This document shows positions 32,943 to 42,188 of a stretch of DNA of 64,000 nt, in pieces. The translations under genes were made by a program, and so were the position numbers. The notes under the pieces are model-generated. The model searched no databases, was not told the origin of the DNA, and worked only from the letters and a program-made list of their open reading frames with translations. The stretch spans positions 11,082 to 75,081 of the forward strand of contig JACKAT010000024.1 in assembly GCA_020634935.1 (NCBI GenBank), in the 5' to 3' direction. This DNA is from Anaerolineales bacterium. GTDB taxonomy: Bacteria; Chloroflexota; Anaerolineae; 4572-78; J111. Positions within the stretch are counted from its first letter, which is position 1; each line of letters opens with the position of its first letter.

Positions 32943-34385
32943 ATGGACATCTTCGCACGCTACCGCTCTATCGTTGACGATTGGGCGGCTTTTCAAGACA
33001 GTTTATTTCGACCGCTGCCGGTGTGTATTTGGGCCAACCCGCTGCGAGTAACGCCGGACCAATTGGCCGGTATCTTCACCACCGATGGGGTTCGCTCGGA
33101 GCCGCTGGCCTGGTATCCCGGCGGCCGGCAGCTAGAGCCCGATTTCAGGCCGGGCCATCATTGGGCGTTTTTGGCCGGGCTGTACCACACCCAGGAAGCG
33201 GTCTCGATGCTGCCGGTTTTGCTGCTCGATCCGCAGCCGGGCGAGCGCGTGCTCGATCTGTGCGCCGCGCCGGGCAATAAAACGGCGCAAATCGCGGTGC
33301 GGCTGGCTAACCACGGCACGGTCATCGCCAATGATATCAGCGGCGGGCGAATGCGGGCCGCCCGCCAAACATTTGAGCGCCTGGGCTTGCTCAACATCAC
33401 CACGACCACCGCCGACGGCAATAATTATCCACCTGCCGCCGGGTTGTTCGATAAAATTCTGGTCGATGCGCCCTGCTCGTGCGAAGGCACCAGCCGCAAG
33501 GAACCCAACATCATCGAGCGCACCGGCGAGGCCGTATCCTGTAAAAAAAGCGGCTCGCAAAAGGCGCTGCTGCGTAAAGCGGTGCAGTTGTGCCGGCCGG
33601 GCGGGCGGATCGTCTACGCCACCTGTACCTACGCCCCGGAGGAAAACGAGCTGGTGGTCGATGCCGTTTTGCGCGACTATCCGTCGGTGCGGCTGGTCAG
33701 TGCGGAAATCGACGGCTGGCAAACCTCGGCCGGGATCACCACCTGGCAGGGACAAGCGCTCGATCCGTCGCTGCGGTGGGCGAGGCGTATCTGGCCCCAC
33801 CACAACGATACGGGCGGCTTTTTCATCGCGGTGTTGGAGAAAGATCATAATGGCGAGACCCCACTCAATTCCCAAAGCAGCCAGGTCGCACCGGTCGCGG
33901 TCGAGTGGCCGGCCAGTATTTCGCCCGAAGTGCGAGAGTTATCGCAGGTGGTGCTGGATCGTTTTGGGCTGTCGCCGGCCGCTGTGGCTCCGAATGTTCT
34001 ATTTCAGCCGAGCAACTGGCGCGTCTATTTGGTTAACCCCGATCACCGGCCCTGTCCCGCCCCCACGCCTGACGCCAGCGGCATGATTTTCATCAAAACC
34101 AAGGGCAAGTATCCCAAACTGAGTACCGCCGCCGCCCAGTTGTTCGGCGGGCAGGCCGTCCGCAATTATCTGGAGCTCGATGACCAACAAGCCGCGTTGT
34201 ATCTGGCCCGGCAGGATTTCGACGTCCCGGCAGCGCAAAGTCGATTCTGCACCGGGCCGGGCTATGTCCTGGTGCAGTATCGAGGGTTTACATTGGGCGT
34301 AGCGGTCTATTATCCCCATCACGAAGGAACGGGCGGCGTGGTTCAGAGTTTGTTTCCTAAGGGATGGTCGCCGGTGAAGGGGTAG
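32943..34385 (+). CDS. 16S rRNA m5C methyltransferase, RsmB/RsmF (NOL1/NOP2/Sun) family
   Basis: 480 residues. AdoMet-dependent RNA:cytosine-C5 methyltransferase. The SAM-binding motif I is LDLCAAPGNKTAQIA (about 98-112). The catalytic motifs are present: DAPCSCEGTSRK (motif IV, about 176-187) and YATCTYAPEENE (motif VI, about 224-235), whose Cys forms the covalent link to cytosine. A C-terminal extension of about 190 residues after the Rossmann core contains a PUA-like RNA-binding region, as in RsmF/YebU. The start follows AAAAA with a weak ribosome-binding site. The precise rRNA position cannot be told. Confidence 0.9.
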   Translation: MDIFARYRSIVDDWAAFQDSLFRPLPVCIWANPLRVTPDQLAGIFTTDGVRSEPLAWYPGGRQLEPDFRPGHHWAFLAGLYHTQEAVSMLPVLLLDPQPGERVLDLCAAPGNKTAQIAVRLANHGTVIANDISGGRMRAARQTFERLGLLNITTTTADGNNYPPAAGLFDKILVDAPCSCEGTSRKEPNIIERTGEAVSCKKSGSQKALLRKAVQLCRPGGRIVYATCTYAPEENELVVDAVLRDYPSVRLVSAEIDGWQTSAGITTWQGQALDPSLRWARRIWPHHNDTGGFFIAVLEKDHNGETPLNSQSSQVAPVAVEWPASISPEVRELSQVVLDRFGLSPAAVAPNVLFQPSNWRVYLVNPDHRPCPAPTPDASGMIFIKTKGKYPKLSTAAAQLFGGQAVRNYLELDDQQAALYLARQDFDVPAAQSRFCTGPGYVLVQYRGFTLGVAVYYPHHEGTGGVVQSLFPKGWSPVKG

Positions 34386-34416
34386 TTAGATAATTCAATG
34401 CTCAAAGGAGAAACAT

Positions 34417-35133
34417 GTGACCGACTTAAAAGGTATCGAAGCGTTTGATGAGGTCAAACGACTGATTGTGATCGCGGCTCACGCCGATGATCTGGAAACG
34501 ATGTGCGGCGGCACTATCGCCAAACTGGCCCGGCGTGGAATGACGATCTTTTCGGTGAACTGTACGTTAGGCGACATCGGCGCGCAGTCGAAGGAGATGC
34601 TGCGCTGGACGCTGGCGGCTACCCGCATCGCCGAAGCGAAGGCCGCAGCCGAGATTCTGGGCATCGAACAGACCTACAATTTGGGCCAGCCGGATGGCGA
34701 ACTGGTGGCCAGCCTGGAACTGCGGGCGCAGGTGGCCCGGCTGTATCGCCTGACCCAGGCCGATACACTGCTAACGTTTGATCCTTACTGGACCGGCCAG
34801 GCCCATCCCGATCATCGGGCGGCAGGCCAGGCGGCGCTGGATGCCTACATGCCGTCGAAGATGCCGCTTTATCGACCCGAACAGCTCAACGAAACCGGCG
34901 CGGATTTGGGCCGGATCGAACGGGTCTTTCTGTTTCAGGCCGCGCCGGAGCCGGAGATTTACGTCGATGTGACGGATGTGTACGACACCAAAATGGCCGC
35001 CTGCCGGGCGCATCTAAGCCAATTCCCTAAAGGCGATGAAAGCCTGGAATGGATGAAGGAACTGGATCAGGGCCGGGGCAAGACGATCGAGGTGACGTAC
35101 GCCGAGGCGTTCAAACAGATGCAGGTTTGGTAA
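34417..35133 (+). CDS. PIG-L/LmbE-family deacetylase
   Basis: 238 residues from a GTG start with AAAGGAG 6 bases upstream. Zinc-dependent N-acetylglucosamine-type deacetylase (PIG-L fold). Metal and catalytic residues: VIAAHADDLETMCGGT (His, Asp-Asp; about 12-28) and GQAHPDHRAAGQAAL (His-x-x-His; about 128-142). The phrase NCTLGDIGAQSK takes the place of the usual CTxGDxG loop. Members act on GlcNAc conjugates in mycothiol, bacillithiol, antibiotic or lipid pathways. It follows the rRNA methyltransferase by 31 bases, which may simply be read-through. Confidence 0.9.
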   Translation: MTDLKGIEAFDEVKRLIVIAAHADDLETMCGGTIAKLARRGMTIFSVNCTLGDIGAQSKEMLRWTLAATRIAEAKAAAEILGIEQTYNLGQPDGELVASLELRAQVARLYRLTQADTLLTFDPYWTGQAHPDHRAAGQAALDAYMPSKMPLYRPEQLNETGADLGRIERVFLFQAAPEPEIYVDVTDVYDTKMAACRAHLSQFPKGDESLEWMKELDQGRGKTIEVTYAEAFKQMQVW

Positions 35134-35179
35134 GAGCGCTTCAAGCTTCAACAACGGCCGGGGCAAAATAGCTCCTCGG

Positions 35180-35240
35180 TTCGTAGTAATGGCTTTAGCT
35201 GTTTTTTGAGGGCGGGCAGCGCTAAAGCGATTACTACAAA
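35180..35240. repeat. Inverted repeat, GTAGTAA...TTACTAC type
   Basis: TTCGTAGTAATGGCTTTAGC (35180-35199) pairs with GCTAAAGCGATTACTACAAA (35221-35240) around a G-rich loop. A half copy (GCTAAAGCGGTTACTACGAA) stands at about 16132-16151 after the M20 gene, so this is another dispersed repeat. Confidence 0.75.
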
Positions 35241-35339
35241 CTATCCAGCGACTTACGCTGTGATTTACTAGACGATTGACTAGTGAAAATCCGATGATTG
35301 TCTGTTATAGTAAAGCGACTGCTTTTTTGGAGGAACTGA

Positions 35340-36548
35340 ATGAGTCACCTGATTCGCCAACCGGCGTATGATTTAAATGAACGACCCTTTATGATTATTT
35401 GGGAGACGACCAACGCCTGTGATCTGTCGTGCCGCCACTGCCGGGCGCAGGCCATCCCAGAGCACGACCCGCTGGGGCTTAATACCGCCGACGCCAAACG
35501 GCTGTTGGAGCAGGTTGAGAGTTTTGGGACGCCCCGGCCTATTTTTATTTTCACCGGCGGCGATCCGTTCAAGCGGGCCGATCTGTTCGAACTGCTGACC
35601 TACGGCAGCGAACTGGGCCTGATGATGGCCGTATCGCCTTCCGGCACCCCGCTGCTGAACGAAGCTAATTTACAAAAGATCAAAGCGTGCGGCGCTAAAG
35701 CCATGTCGCTCAGCCTCGACGGCTCTACACCGGAACGGCACGATGATTTTCGACGCGTGCCGGGTTCGTTTGAGCTGACCACACGCGGCTGGCAGTTGGC
35801 CCGCCAGATTGGCCTTAAATTGCAGCTTAACACCACCGTCACCCGCTATAACCTGACCGACCTACCCAACATCTTTCGCCTGGTCACCGAGTACGGAGCC
35901 ATGACTTGGAGCCTCTTTTTCCTGGTGCCGACCGGGCGCGGCCGGCAAGAGGATGAAATTACCCCGGCTGAGTATGAAGCGGTCATGCATTTTCTTTATG
36001 ACTGCTCCAAATACATCAGCGCCAAAACCACCGAAGGCCATCACTACAAGCGAGTGGTGCTACAACGAACGATTTTAGATGAGAAAGGCCTGCCGGTGGA
36101 TGACGCATTTGATCTCCATCCCATCTACTACGAACTGCGACAAGGCTTAGAGCGGGTGGTAGCCGAGAAAGGACTGACGCCCAGAGAAAAAATTCGGCGG
36201 ACCCCGCTGCATATCAACGCCGGCAACGGCTTCGTCTTTATCTCCCGGCGCGGCGATGTATACCCCAGCGGCTTTATGCCGATCAAAGTCGGCAACATCA
36301 AAGAGCAATCGCTGGTGGAGATCTATCGCGAGGCCCCGCTGTTCAATACCTTACGCAGCCCGGAGCAGTTCGAAGGGCGCTGTGGATTGTGTGAATTTGT
36401 GGGTGTCTGCGGTGGTTCGCGCTCGCGAGCTTACGCGATGACCGGCGACCCGCTGGCCGAAGAGCCATTTTGCACCTATCAGCCGGGTAGCTGGCCCTTT
36501 AAGGAGGAGTTAGCCGAAAAATTAGGCGACAAAATGGCGCACGAATAA
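35340..36548 (+). CDS. Radical SAM/SPASM protein (TIGR04053-like)
   Basis: 402 residues. The radical-SAM iron-sulfur cluster motif is CDLSCRHC (Cys at about 29, 33, 36; CxxxCxxC), followed by the GGDP motif in FIFTGGDPFKR. The C-terminal SPASM domain carries auxiliary-cluster cysteines in CGLCEFVGVCGGSRSRAYA and a final FCTYQPG. The layout and the text GDVYPSGFMPIKVGNI fit the TIGR04053 group, related to heme d1 and peptide-maturation enzymes such as NirJ/AhbD. No short precursor peptide gene or heme gene is visible next to it. Strong site TGGAGGA precedes the ATG. Confidence 0.9.
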   Translation: MSHLIRQPAYDLNERPFMIIWETTNACDLSCRHCRAQAIPEHDPLGLNTADAKRLLEQVESFGTPRPIFIFTGGDPFKRADLFELLTYGSELGLMMAVSPSGTPLLNEANLQKIKACGAKAMSLSLDGSTPERHDDFRRVPGSFELTTRGWQLARQIGLKLQLNTTVTRYNLTDLPNIFRLVTEYGAMTWSLFFLVPTGRGRQEDEITPAEYEAVMHFLYDCSKYISAKTTEGHHYKRVVLQRTILDEKGLPVDDAFDLHPIYYELRQGLERVVAEKGLTPREKIRRTPLHINAGNGFVFISRRGDVYPSGFMPIKVGNIKEQSLVEIYREAPLFNTLRSPEQFEGRCGLCEFVGVCGGSRSRAYAMTGDPLAEEPFCTYQPGSWPFKEELAEKLGDKMAHE

Positions 36549-36624
36549 AATAGTCCAGTTTAGTTTGGTCTAAAACGAAAAGTTGCGATATCATACGGGT
36601 ATTCAGGGAGGATAAAGCACAAAG

Positions 36625-38199
36625 ATGTCTAACTATATCATCGCTTTAGATCAAAGCACCCGTTATACAAGATGCGTCATCTTTAATCGTCTCGGCCATA
36701 TCGTTAGCCAGTGCGTCTTGAAGCATCGTCAGGTCTATCCTGAAGTGGGCTGGGTTGAGCATTACCCCTTGGAAATATGGGCCAATACTCAGGTGGCCAT
36801 TACCAGCGCGATGGATAAACTCGGCATTACCGCCGGTGATGTGGCGGCCATTGGAATTGCCAACCAACGCGAAACCACCGTGGTTTGGAATCGACGCACC
36901 GGTAAGCCTTACTATAATGCCATTGTCTGGCGCGACTCTCGTACGGTTGACATCTGCTACCAACTGGCCAAAGACGGCGGGCAAGACCGCTTCCGCTCGA
37001 AGGTCGGCTTGCCGATTACCACCTACTTTTCCGCTCCCAAGCTGAAATGGCTGCTCGATCATATCGCCGGCTTGCGCACCGACGCCGAACGTGGCGAAGC
37101 GATTTTTGGCACGATGGACTCCTGGCTGATCTGGAATCTCACCGGCGGGGTGAATGGCGGCGTCCACGTTACCGACGTCACCAACGCCTCCCGAACAATG
37201 CTGATGAATTTGGCCACGACCAACTGGGATAACAGTATGTGTGAGGCCATGTCCATCCCCAGAGCGATGCTGCCCCAAATCCGCCCCTCCAGCGATCCCG
37301 ACATCTATGGCCACACCCAACCCGATGGTCCGGTGGGCGGCAGCGTGCCGATCTGTGGGATTTTAGGCTCGCAGCAAGCGGCGGCGGTGGGGCATGTTTG
37401 TCTCCATCCGGGCGAAGTCAAAAACAGCTATGACGGTGCGTCGTTTGTGATTATGAATACCGGCCACAAGATCATTCATTCGCGCCACGGCTTGTTAACC
37501 ACCGTTTGCTACAAATTCGGCCACCGGCCGCCGGTCTACGCCCTGGAAGGGGCCATTGCCTTTACCGGAATGGTGGTTGAGTGGCTGCAAGAAAATTTGG
37601 GGTTGATCGAAGATTTTGCCGAAGTCGAAGCCCTGGCAAAATCGGTTGAAGATAACGGCGATGTCTACTTTGTGCCGGCCTTTAAAGGCTTGTTTGCCCC
37701 TTATTGGCGCAGCGACGCCCGAGGGGCTATTGTCGGCCTGACCCATTCGACCAACCGCGGCCACTTGGCCCGAGCCGCTCTGGAAGCCATTGCCTACCAG
37801 ACCCACAGCATCTTAGACGCTATGGAAGCTGATTTGGGCGCCGAAGCTTTAGCCCTAAAAGTTGACGGCGAGATGACCACCAACAATCTGCTAATGCAAT
37901 TTCAGGCCGACCTGTTAGGCATTCCCGTGGTTCGCCCCAAAGAAAATGAAACCACCGCCTTGGGCGCGGCCTACGTGGCCGGTTTAGCCATCGGTTTTTG
38001 GCGCGATCTGGCCGAAATCCAGCAGCAGTGGTCTGTGGACAAAGTTTGGAAGCCGGGCATGAGCCGTGAAACACGAGCTAGATTATATAAAAACTGGCAA
38101 AAAGCCGTGGCACGCACCTTTTGCTGGAACGAGCCGGCGCGATTCGGTCAAATTCGGATGCAAGCCAATTATTTTAATGAAACGCTGCCGATTTCTTGA
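36625..38199 (+). CDS. FGGY-family glycerol kinase-like protein
   Basis: 524 residues, slightly longer than GlpK (about 500). The FGGY carbohydrate kinase fold is clear: IIALDQSTRYTRCVIF at the start (GlpK normally DQGTTSSRAI), EVGWVEHYPLEIW, IANQRETTVVWNRRTGKPYYNAIVWRDSRT, then FVPAFKGLFAPYWRSDARGAIVGLTH and the ATP-site helix ETTALGAAYVAGLAIGFW. The QRET and WRDSRT residues that bind glycerol are kept, so glycerol is a likely substrate. The changed phosphate-1 loop (QSTRYT) leaves room for another polyol. It is preceded by AGGGAGG. Confidence 0.88.
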   Translation: MSNYIIALDQSTRYTRCVIFNRLGHIVSQCVLKHRQVYPEVGWVEHYPLEIWANTQVAITSAMDKLGITAGDVAAIGIANQRETTVVWNRRTGKPYYNAIVWRDSRTVDICYQLAKDGGQDRFRSKVGLPITTYFSAPKLKWLLDHIAGLRTDAERGEAIFGTMDSWLIWNLTGGVNGGVHVTDVTNASRTMLMNLATTNWDNSMCEAMSIPRAMLPQIRPSSDPDIYGHTQPDGPVGGSVPICGILGSQQAAAVGHVCLHPGEVKNSYDGASFVIMNTGHKIIHSRHGLLTTVCYKFGHRPPVYALEGAIAFTGMVVEWLQENLGLIEDFAEVEALAKSVEDNGDVYFVPAFKGLFAPYWRSDARGAIVGLTHSTNRGHLARAALEAIAYQTHSILDAMEADLGAEALALKVDGEMTTNNLLMQFQADLLGIPVVRPKENETTALGAAYVAGLAIGFWRDLAEIQQQWSVDKVWKPGMSRETRARLYKNWQKAVARTFCWNEPARFGQIRMQANYFNETLPIS

Positions 38200-38204
38200 G
38201 CGGC

Positions 38205-38693
38205 TTAAATCATACTCACCGACCAGCCCACCGGCTGGCCGTTCTCATACGGCATTACCCCATGAAACTGGCGGGGGTCATCGCTAAAGACCAGCGGTAA
38301 AAAGTAGCGATCCCCTGCCCACAATGGTAAATCCAAAACCTGATCAATCGGCACCCACGCCAGCGTCCCCTCCGGGTTTTCGGTTAGGGGTGTGCCACTG
38401 TAGCGGGTGATTTTGAAGATAAAACCGAACCAATCCTCGCCATGCTTACCGAAGCCCGGCCAGCTAATGGTACCGCTTAATTCTACCGCCTCACATTCAA
38501 TTCCCGCCTCCTCGCGGATTTCGCGCTTCATGCCGGCCACAATATCCTCGTCCGGCTCCAATTTGCCGCCCAAGCCGTTGTATTTGCCCAAGTGATGATC
38601 GTCGGCCCGCGTGTTGCGATGGATCAACAGCGTCTTTTGACCGTCGGCAGAAATAACATAACCCAAGGTAGCCAGGATGGGGGTGTATGGCAT
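38205..38693 (-). CDS. Nudix hydrolase, MutT/MTH1-like
   Basis: 162 residues from the ATG at 38693 (GGAG 7 bases upstream; the open frame extends 32 codons further without a site). The Nudix box is complete: GGKLEPDEDIVAGMKREIREEAGI fits GX5EX7REUXEEXGU. The surrounding text YVISADGQKTLLIHRN and YNGLGGKLE resembles MTH1/NUDT1-type 8-oxo-dGTP diphosphatases, which clean oxidised nucleotides. It converges with the glycerol kinase gene (6-base gap). Confidence 0.92.
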   Translation of the reverse strand: MPYTPILATLGYVISADGQKTLLIHRNTRADDHHLGKYNGLGGKLEPDEDIVAGMKREIREEAGIECEAVELSGTISWPGFGKHGEDWFGFIFKITRYSGTPLTENPEGTLAWVPIDQVLDLPLWAGDRYFLPLVFSDDPRQFHGVMPYENGQPVGWSVSMI

Positions 38694-38934
38694 AGCACGC
38701 TCCATAAGTAACTTTATAGCGCCCATTCTATCAATAAAATAGAAATGAGAAAATCTCGATAGGACTATTTCTCCGTTTATCTGGCGCAAAATCTATTGTA
38801 TGATGTTATGCCGATCACTCACTATCACTATCAGTAGATCACGACGTCTTAAGTAACTCTATTTGCTAACCCAACAACCGGTGTGGTAGGTTTCACCGCG
38901 AAAGTAAATAAGCGACATATATCAAGGAAAAACG

Positions 38935-40917
38935 ATGACGAGTTATATCCGGTTGAAAATCTCACAGATTATGACTTTATCCATAACGTTACTTTTTGTG
39001 TCGATAACAATGGTCTACGCAGCCGATCCGCCCCCCGATAAATCGAGAGCGATCCGCAGCTTTACCCATGACGCCGGCGCGGAGCCGGTGATCGACTGGG
39101 ATGCGGCGACCGGCGCGCCGACGTTTATCCGAGGTAAATTCCCGGCTGATTTATCAATCCAGGGGCAAGCCAGTCGTTTAGACCAGGCTTATGCCTTCTT
39201 CAATCGCTATGGCGATCTATTTCAGATGAAAAGCCCGGCGGCGGAACTGGCCCTGGTCAACGCCGCCGGCGCGGACGGTTCTCACCTGCGGTTTCAACAG
39301 ATGTACCAAGGTATCCCGGTCTGGGGCGCTCAACTGCTGGTTCACAGTCAAGCTGGGCAGATAACGGCGGTCAATGGTCATTACCAGCCGGGGATCGACC
39401 TGAACCCAACGCCGGCCCTGACCGCAGCGCAAGCCGAAACCGCCGCCCGCAATCATCTCGGCGCGGCTCAAGCCACTCGCCTCACCGATACTGAGCTGGT
39501 GATCATGACCTATCACACCGACCCGGCGGTGCTCACCTGGCTGGTTCAACTGGCCACCGATGATCCGCCTGGCCGCTGGCTCTATTTTATCGACGCGCAG
39601 ACCGGCGATATCACCTACTATTTTAATAATTTGCCGCACGCTAAAAACCGACGAATTTATGATGCTAATGAAACCTGTTCGACCGGGAATTTGCCGGGCA
39701 GCCTGGTGGCAATTGAAGCGACCGGCGGCAGCTTGCCGGCCGGCCCGGCCAAAGATGCCTTTAAAAATACCGGCGCGGCTTACGATTATTTTTTGGCGCA
39801 GTTTGGCCGGGACAGTTATAACGACAGCGGAGCCACCATTATTGCCAGTGTGAAGTTTGGTAAAGCCGGAGTATGTAGTAGCGCCGCCTTCAATGCCTTT
39901 TGGGATGGGACGCAAATCGTTTTTGGTTCCGGCGGCAACGGTTACAATAACTTTGCCAAGGCCGAAGATGTGGTTGTTCACGAATTTACGCACGCCGTAA
40001 CCGAATATACCGCCGGGTTAATTTATCAATTTGAACAAGGGGCGCTCAACGAGTCGATCTCCGATATTTTTGGCGTTTTCGCCGAACAGCGCTCTACCGG
40101 CAATTTCAATGATTGGCAAGTGGGCGAGGACTTAAATGTGGTCTTTCGCGATATGTCCGACCCCACCCTCTATGACCAACCGGCGCATATGAGTAACTAT
40201 AATGAACTGGGGTGGGTGGATGACAGCGGCGGGGTTCACATCAACAGCGGCATCCCCAACAAAGCCGCTTATCTGATGGTGGCCGGCGGGACGTTTGGCG
40301 GCATACCCGTCACGCCGATCGGTCTGACAAAAACGGAGCAGATATTTTACCGGGCGCTGACCACCTACCTTTCGCCGCTGTCCGGTTTCAATGATGTCAA
40401 AAGTTCCACCATTCAGGCCTGCCAGGATTTGATTGGCCTGTTCGGCATTACGGCCGGGAATTGTGACCAGGTGCAAAATGCCTGGGCGGCGGTTGGATTG
40501 AGCAGCGCGGCTACGGGCGTCACTAAAGTCTATCTGCCGACAGTAACGAAAAGTAGCAATACCAACGCCTTTATTTACGAACCCAACGACGATGTCAGCC
40601 AGGCCTACGGCCCGCTTGCTTCCGGCGTCGCCTATCTGGCTTATCTTCAAACAGACGGCGATGTCGATATCTATTACTTTACGACCAGCGGCGGCTTTGT
40701 CACGATCTCCTTGAGCAGCTTGCCGAGCGGCACCAACTACGATTTAGAACTGTTCAATCATGCCGGTCAGTTTGTGGGCGCCTCCTATAACGGCGGAACC
40801 ACCACCGATACGATTAGCGGTACGGCTCCGGCCGGCAAGTATTACATCTATATCTCACCGACGGCCACCGCTTCGAGCGCCACCGACTCATATCAACTGG
40901 TTGTGACGTACCCCTAG
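38935..40917 (+). CDS. Secreted M4 (thermolysin-like) metalloprotease with PPC domain
   Basis: 660 residues. Signal peptide 1-29. An FTP/PepSY-type propeptide (about 45-220) includes QMYQGIPVWGAQLLVHSQAGQI. The M4 catalytic domain (about 240-530) has the zinc motif HEFTH (His349, Glu350, His353), the third ligand Glu373 in NESISD and the proton-donor-region His435 in VHINSGIPNKA. It is shorter than thermolysin. The tail (about 540-660) is a pre-peptidase C-terminal (PPC) beta-domain: DGDVDIYYF and TNYDLELFNHAGQ. Expected role: extracellular protein breakdown. Ribosome-binding site AAGGAAAA. Confidence 0.94.
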   Translation: MTSYIRLKISQIMTLSITLLFVSITMVYAADPPPDKSRAIRSFTHDAGAEPVIDWDAATGAPTFIRGKFPADLSIQGQASRLDQAYAFFNRYGDLFQMKSPAAELALVNAAGADGSHLRFQQMYQGIPVWGAQLLVHSQAGQITAVNGHYQPGIDLNPTPALTAAQAETAARNHLGAAQATRLTDTELVIMTYHTDPAVLTWLVQLATDDPPGRWLYFIDAQTGDITYYFNNLPHAKNRRIYDANETCSTGNLPGSLVAIEATGGSLPAGPAKDAFKNTGAAYDYFLAQFGRDSYNDSGATIIASVKFGKAGVCSSAAFNAFWDGTQIVFGSGGNGYNNFAKAEDVVVHEFTHAVTEYTAGLIYQFEQGALNESISDIFGVFAEQRSTGNFNDWQVGEDLNVVFRDMSDPTLYDQPAHMSNYNELGWVDDSGGVHINSGIPNKAAYLMVAGGTFGGIPVTPIGLTKTEQIFYRALTTYLSPLSGFNDVKSSTIQACQDLIGLFGITAGNCDQVQNAWAAVGLSSAATGVTKVYLPTVTKSSNTNAFIYEPNDDVSQAYGPLASGVAYLAYLQTDGDVDIYYFTTSGGFVTISLSSLPSGTNYDLELFNHAGQFVGASYNGGTTTDTISGTAPAGKYYIYISPTATASSATDSYQLVVTYP

Positions 40918-40919
40918 CC

Positions 40920-41486
40920 TCATTGCAGCGCGTTGGCAATTAACTCATCCACCGCTTCGAGCGTGGCTTGCAGCATGGCCGGGGCATTATCAGCGTCGTC
41001 GATGGTGACGACGCTGTTTTCTTTACCTCCGTGGCGGAGCGTCAACTGGTAGGTAAAACGATCGCAGCAGGTATCTTTAGTCATATACGCTTCGTCTAGC
41101 TCAAAAAAGCCGGCCGCGTCAGCTTGACTTAAAACCGCTTCGACCGCCTCCGCCTCGACCTGACCCGCCTCCTGGCCGTTAGCTTCAACCCGACCATCCG
41201 CGTAAATCATAAAGGCTTCCTCTCGACCGGCGAAACCACCGCTGCGTTTAAACTCGATGGCCGGTTGATCGCTCTGGGGTTGCTCGGTCGGCGTCTCGGC
41301 CTCGGCGGGACTGAGCGGCGACTCAAATACTGGGGCGGTCGGCGAAGGCAGCGGGGAAGCGCTCGTCGGTGCGGCTGTAGGGGTGGCGGTGGGCGCTGTT
41401 GGGGCCGGCGGCGCCGGCCGGGCCGAACGATTGCACGCCGGCAGCAGCAGCAAGATCAATGGCATGAATAAGGTGATATATTTCAC
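40920..41486 (-). CDS. Lipoprotein with Thr/Pro linker and C-terminal DUF6438-like domain
   Basis: 188 residues. Type II signal peptide with lipobox LLLLPAC (Cys18). A flexible linker rich in Pro, Ala, Thr and Ser runs from about 20 to 75, common in Chloroflexota lipoproteins. The globular part (about 78-188) begins EFKRSGGFAGREEAFMIYADGRV, holds two adjacent cysteines (DTCCDRF) and resembles DUF6438-type domains. Function unknown. It is convergent with the M4 protease gene, separated by 2 bases. Confidence 0.82.
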   Translation of the reverse strand: MKYITLFMPLILLLLPACNRSARPAPPAPTAPTATPTAAPTSASPLPSPTAPVFESPLSPAEAETPTEQPQSDQPAIEFKRSGGFAGREEAFMIYADGRVEANGQEAGQVEAEAVEAVLSQADAAGFFELDEAYMTKDTCCDRFTYQLTLRHGGKENSVVTIDDADNAPAMLQATLEAVDELIANALQ

Positions 41487-42188
41487 GTTGATTTCTTTCG
41501 TGGGTAAAGTATGGCCAATTGGCGGGCAAATTTAGATAGGATTGTAGGGGTCAAATTGATGTTGCACCGATCAAACAACAACGGGTTGTGGAAATAAACG
41601 GATAAGACGAGTAAAATCCGCTCCTTTCGTCAATCCGTTGTTGTCTATTTTTTGCCGTATGTCGTTGACCACTACAAAATTTAGACAGGATTGACAAGAT
41701 ATGCAGGATTTTAAAAAATCTTGTCAATCCTGTTAATCTGGTCTATTCCCCGATTAAATGAAGTGCTACCGAGCCGGACGCTACCGTTTTTTGAATAATT
41801 TCATTGGTAATTTCAACCCGCTGTTCCATGATGAGGGGATAATCCTTTCATCCAACTTAATTTGATCAAGAAAGGATATTGTAGCCCAATTTGGACTCAG
41901 GGCTAGTTTCTTGCAGCGAGGTCACGACCGAATTGGGGTGATGGGCCGGATGGCAGCCGTAGTATGGGGCAGGCTAACTATTATGTTGAAAACCTGATCA
42001 CGTCTGCTTTCGCTCGTGGTGTAACGCCCTCGGCGTAAGCTGTGCCCACCGATACTTCACAATACAGCAATCTCAAAGTGCCACAACCAACTTCGCCAAA
42101 CGGCGAGTCCTGGGCATCAGCCTTACGCCGTTGTTAGGCTACCATTGGGTTCTATGTAAAACCAATTCACTCACCTCGACCAAACACA
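41487..42188. other. Gene-free stretch with palindromic repeats
   Basis: No supported gene over about 700 bases. It holds an inverted pair ACAACAACGG / CCGTTGTTGT (about 41577-41647) and a degenerate family B element (listed separately). The remainder to 42188 has neither long frames nor clear structure. Confidence 0.6.
41668..41770. repeat. Degenerate family B element, copy 3
   Basis: Contains AAAATTTAGACAGGATTGAC and, at the other end, TTAAATGAAGTGCTACC, matching the interior and right end of family B copy 1. The left end is decayed and no 8-bp duplication is visible. The middle is a hairpin (ATCTTGTCAATCCTG and its complement). Confidence 0.65.

Noticed and set aside
36646..37320. 224-codon minus-strand ORF opposite the glycerol kinase-like gene
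   Set aside because: Shadow frame without start site; FGGY kinase motifs run through the plus strand.
35340..38199. RiPP or heme-d1 cluster around the radical SAM/SPASM gene
   Set aside because: No precursor peptide, protease or heme gene is adjacent; neighbours are a deacetylase and a polyol kinase.
39217..39993. 258-codon minus-strand ORF opposite the M4 protease
   Set aside because: Shadow frame; the plus strand carries the full zinc-protease motifs.
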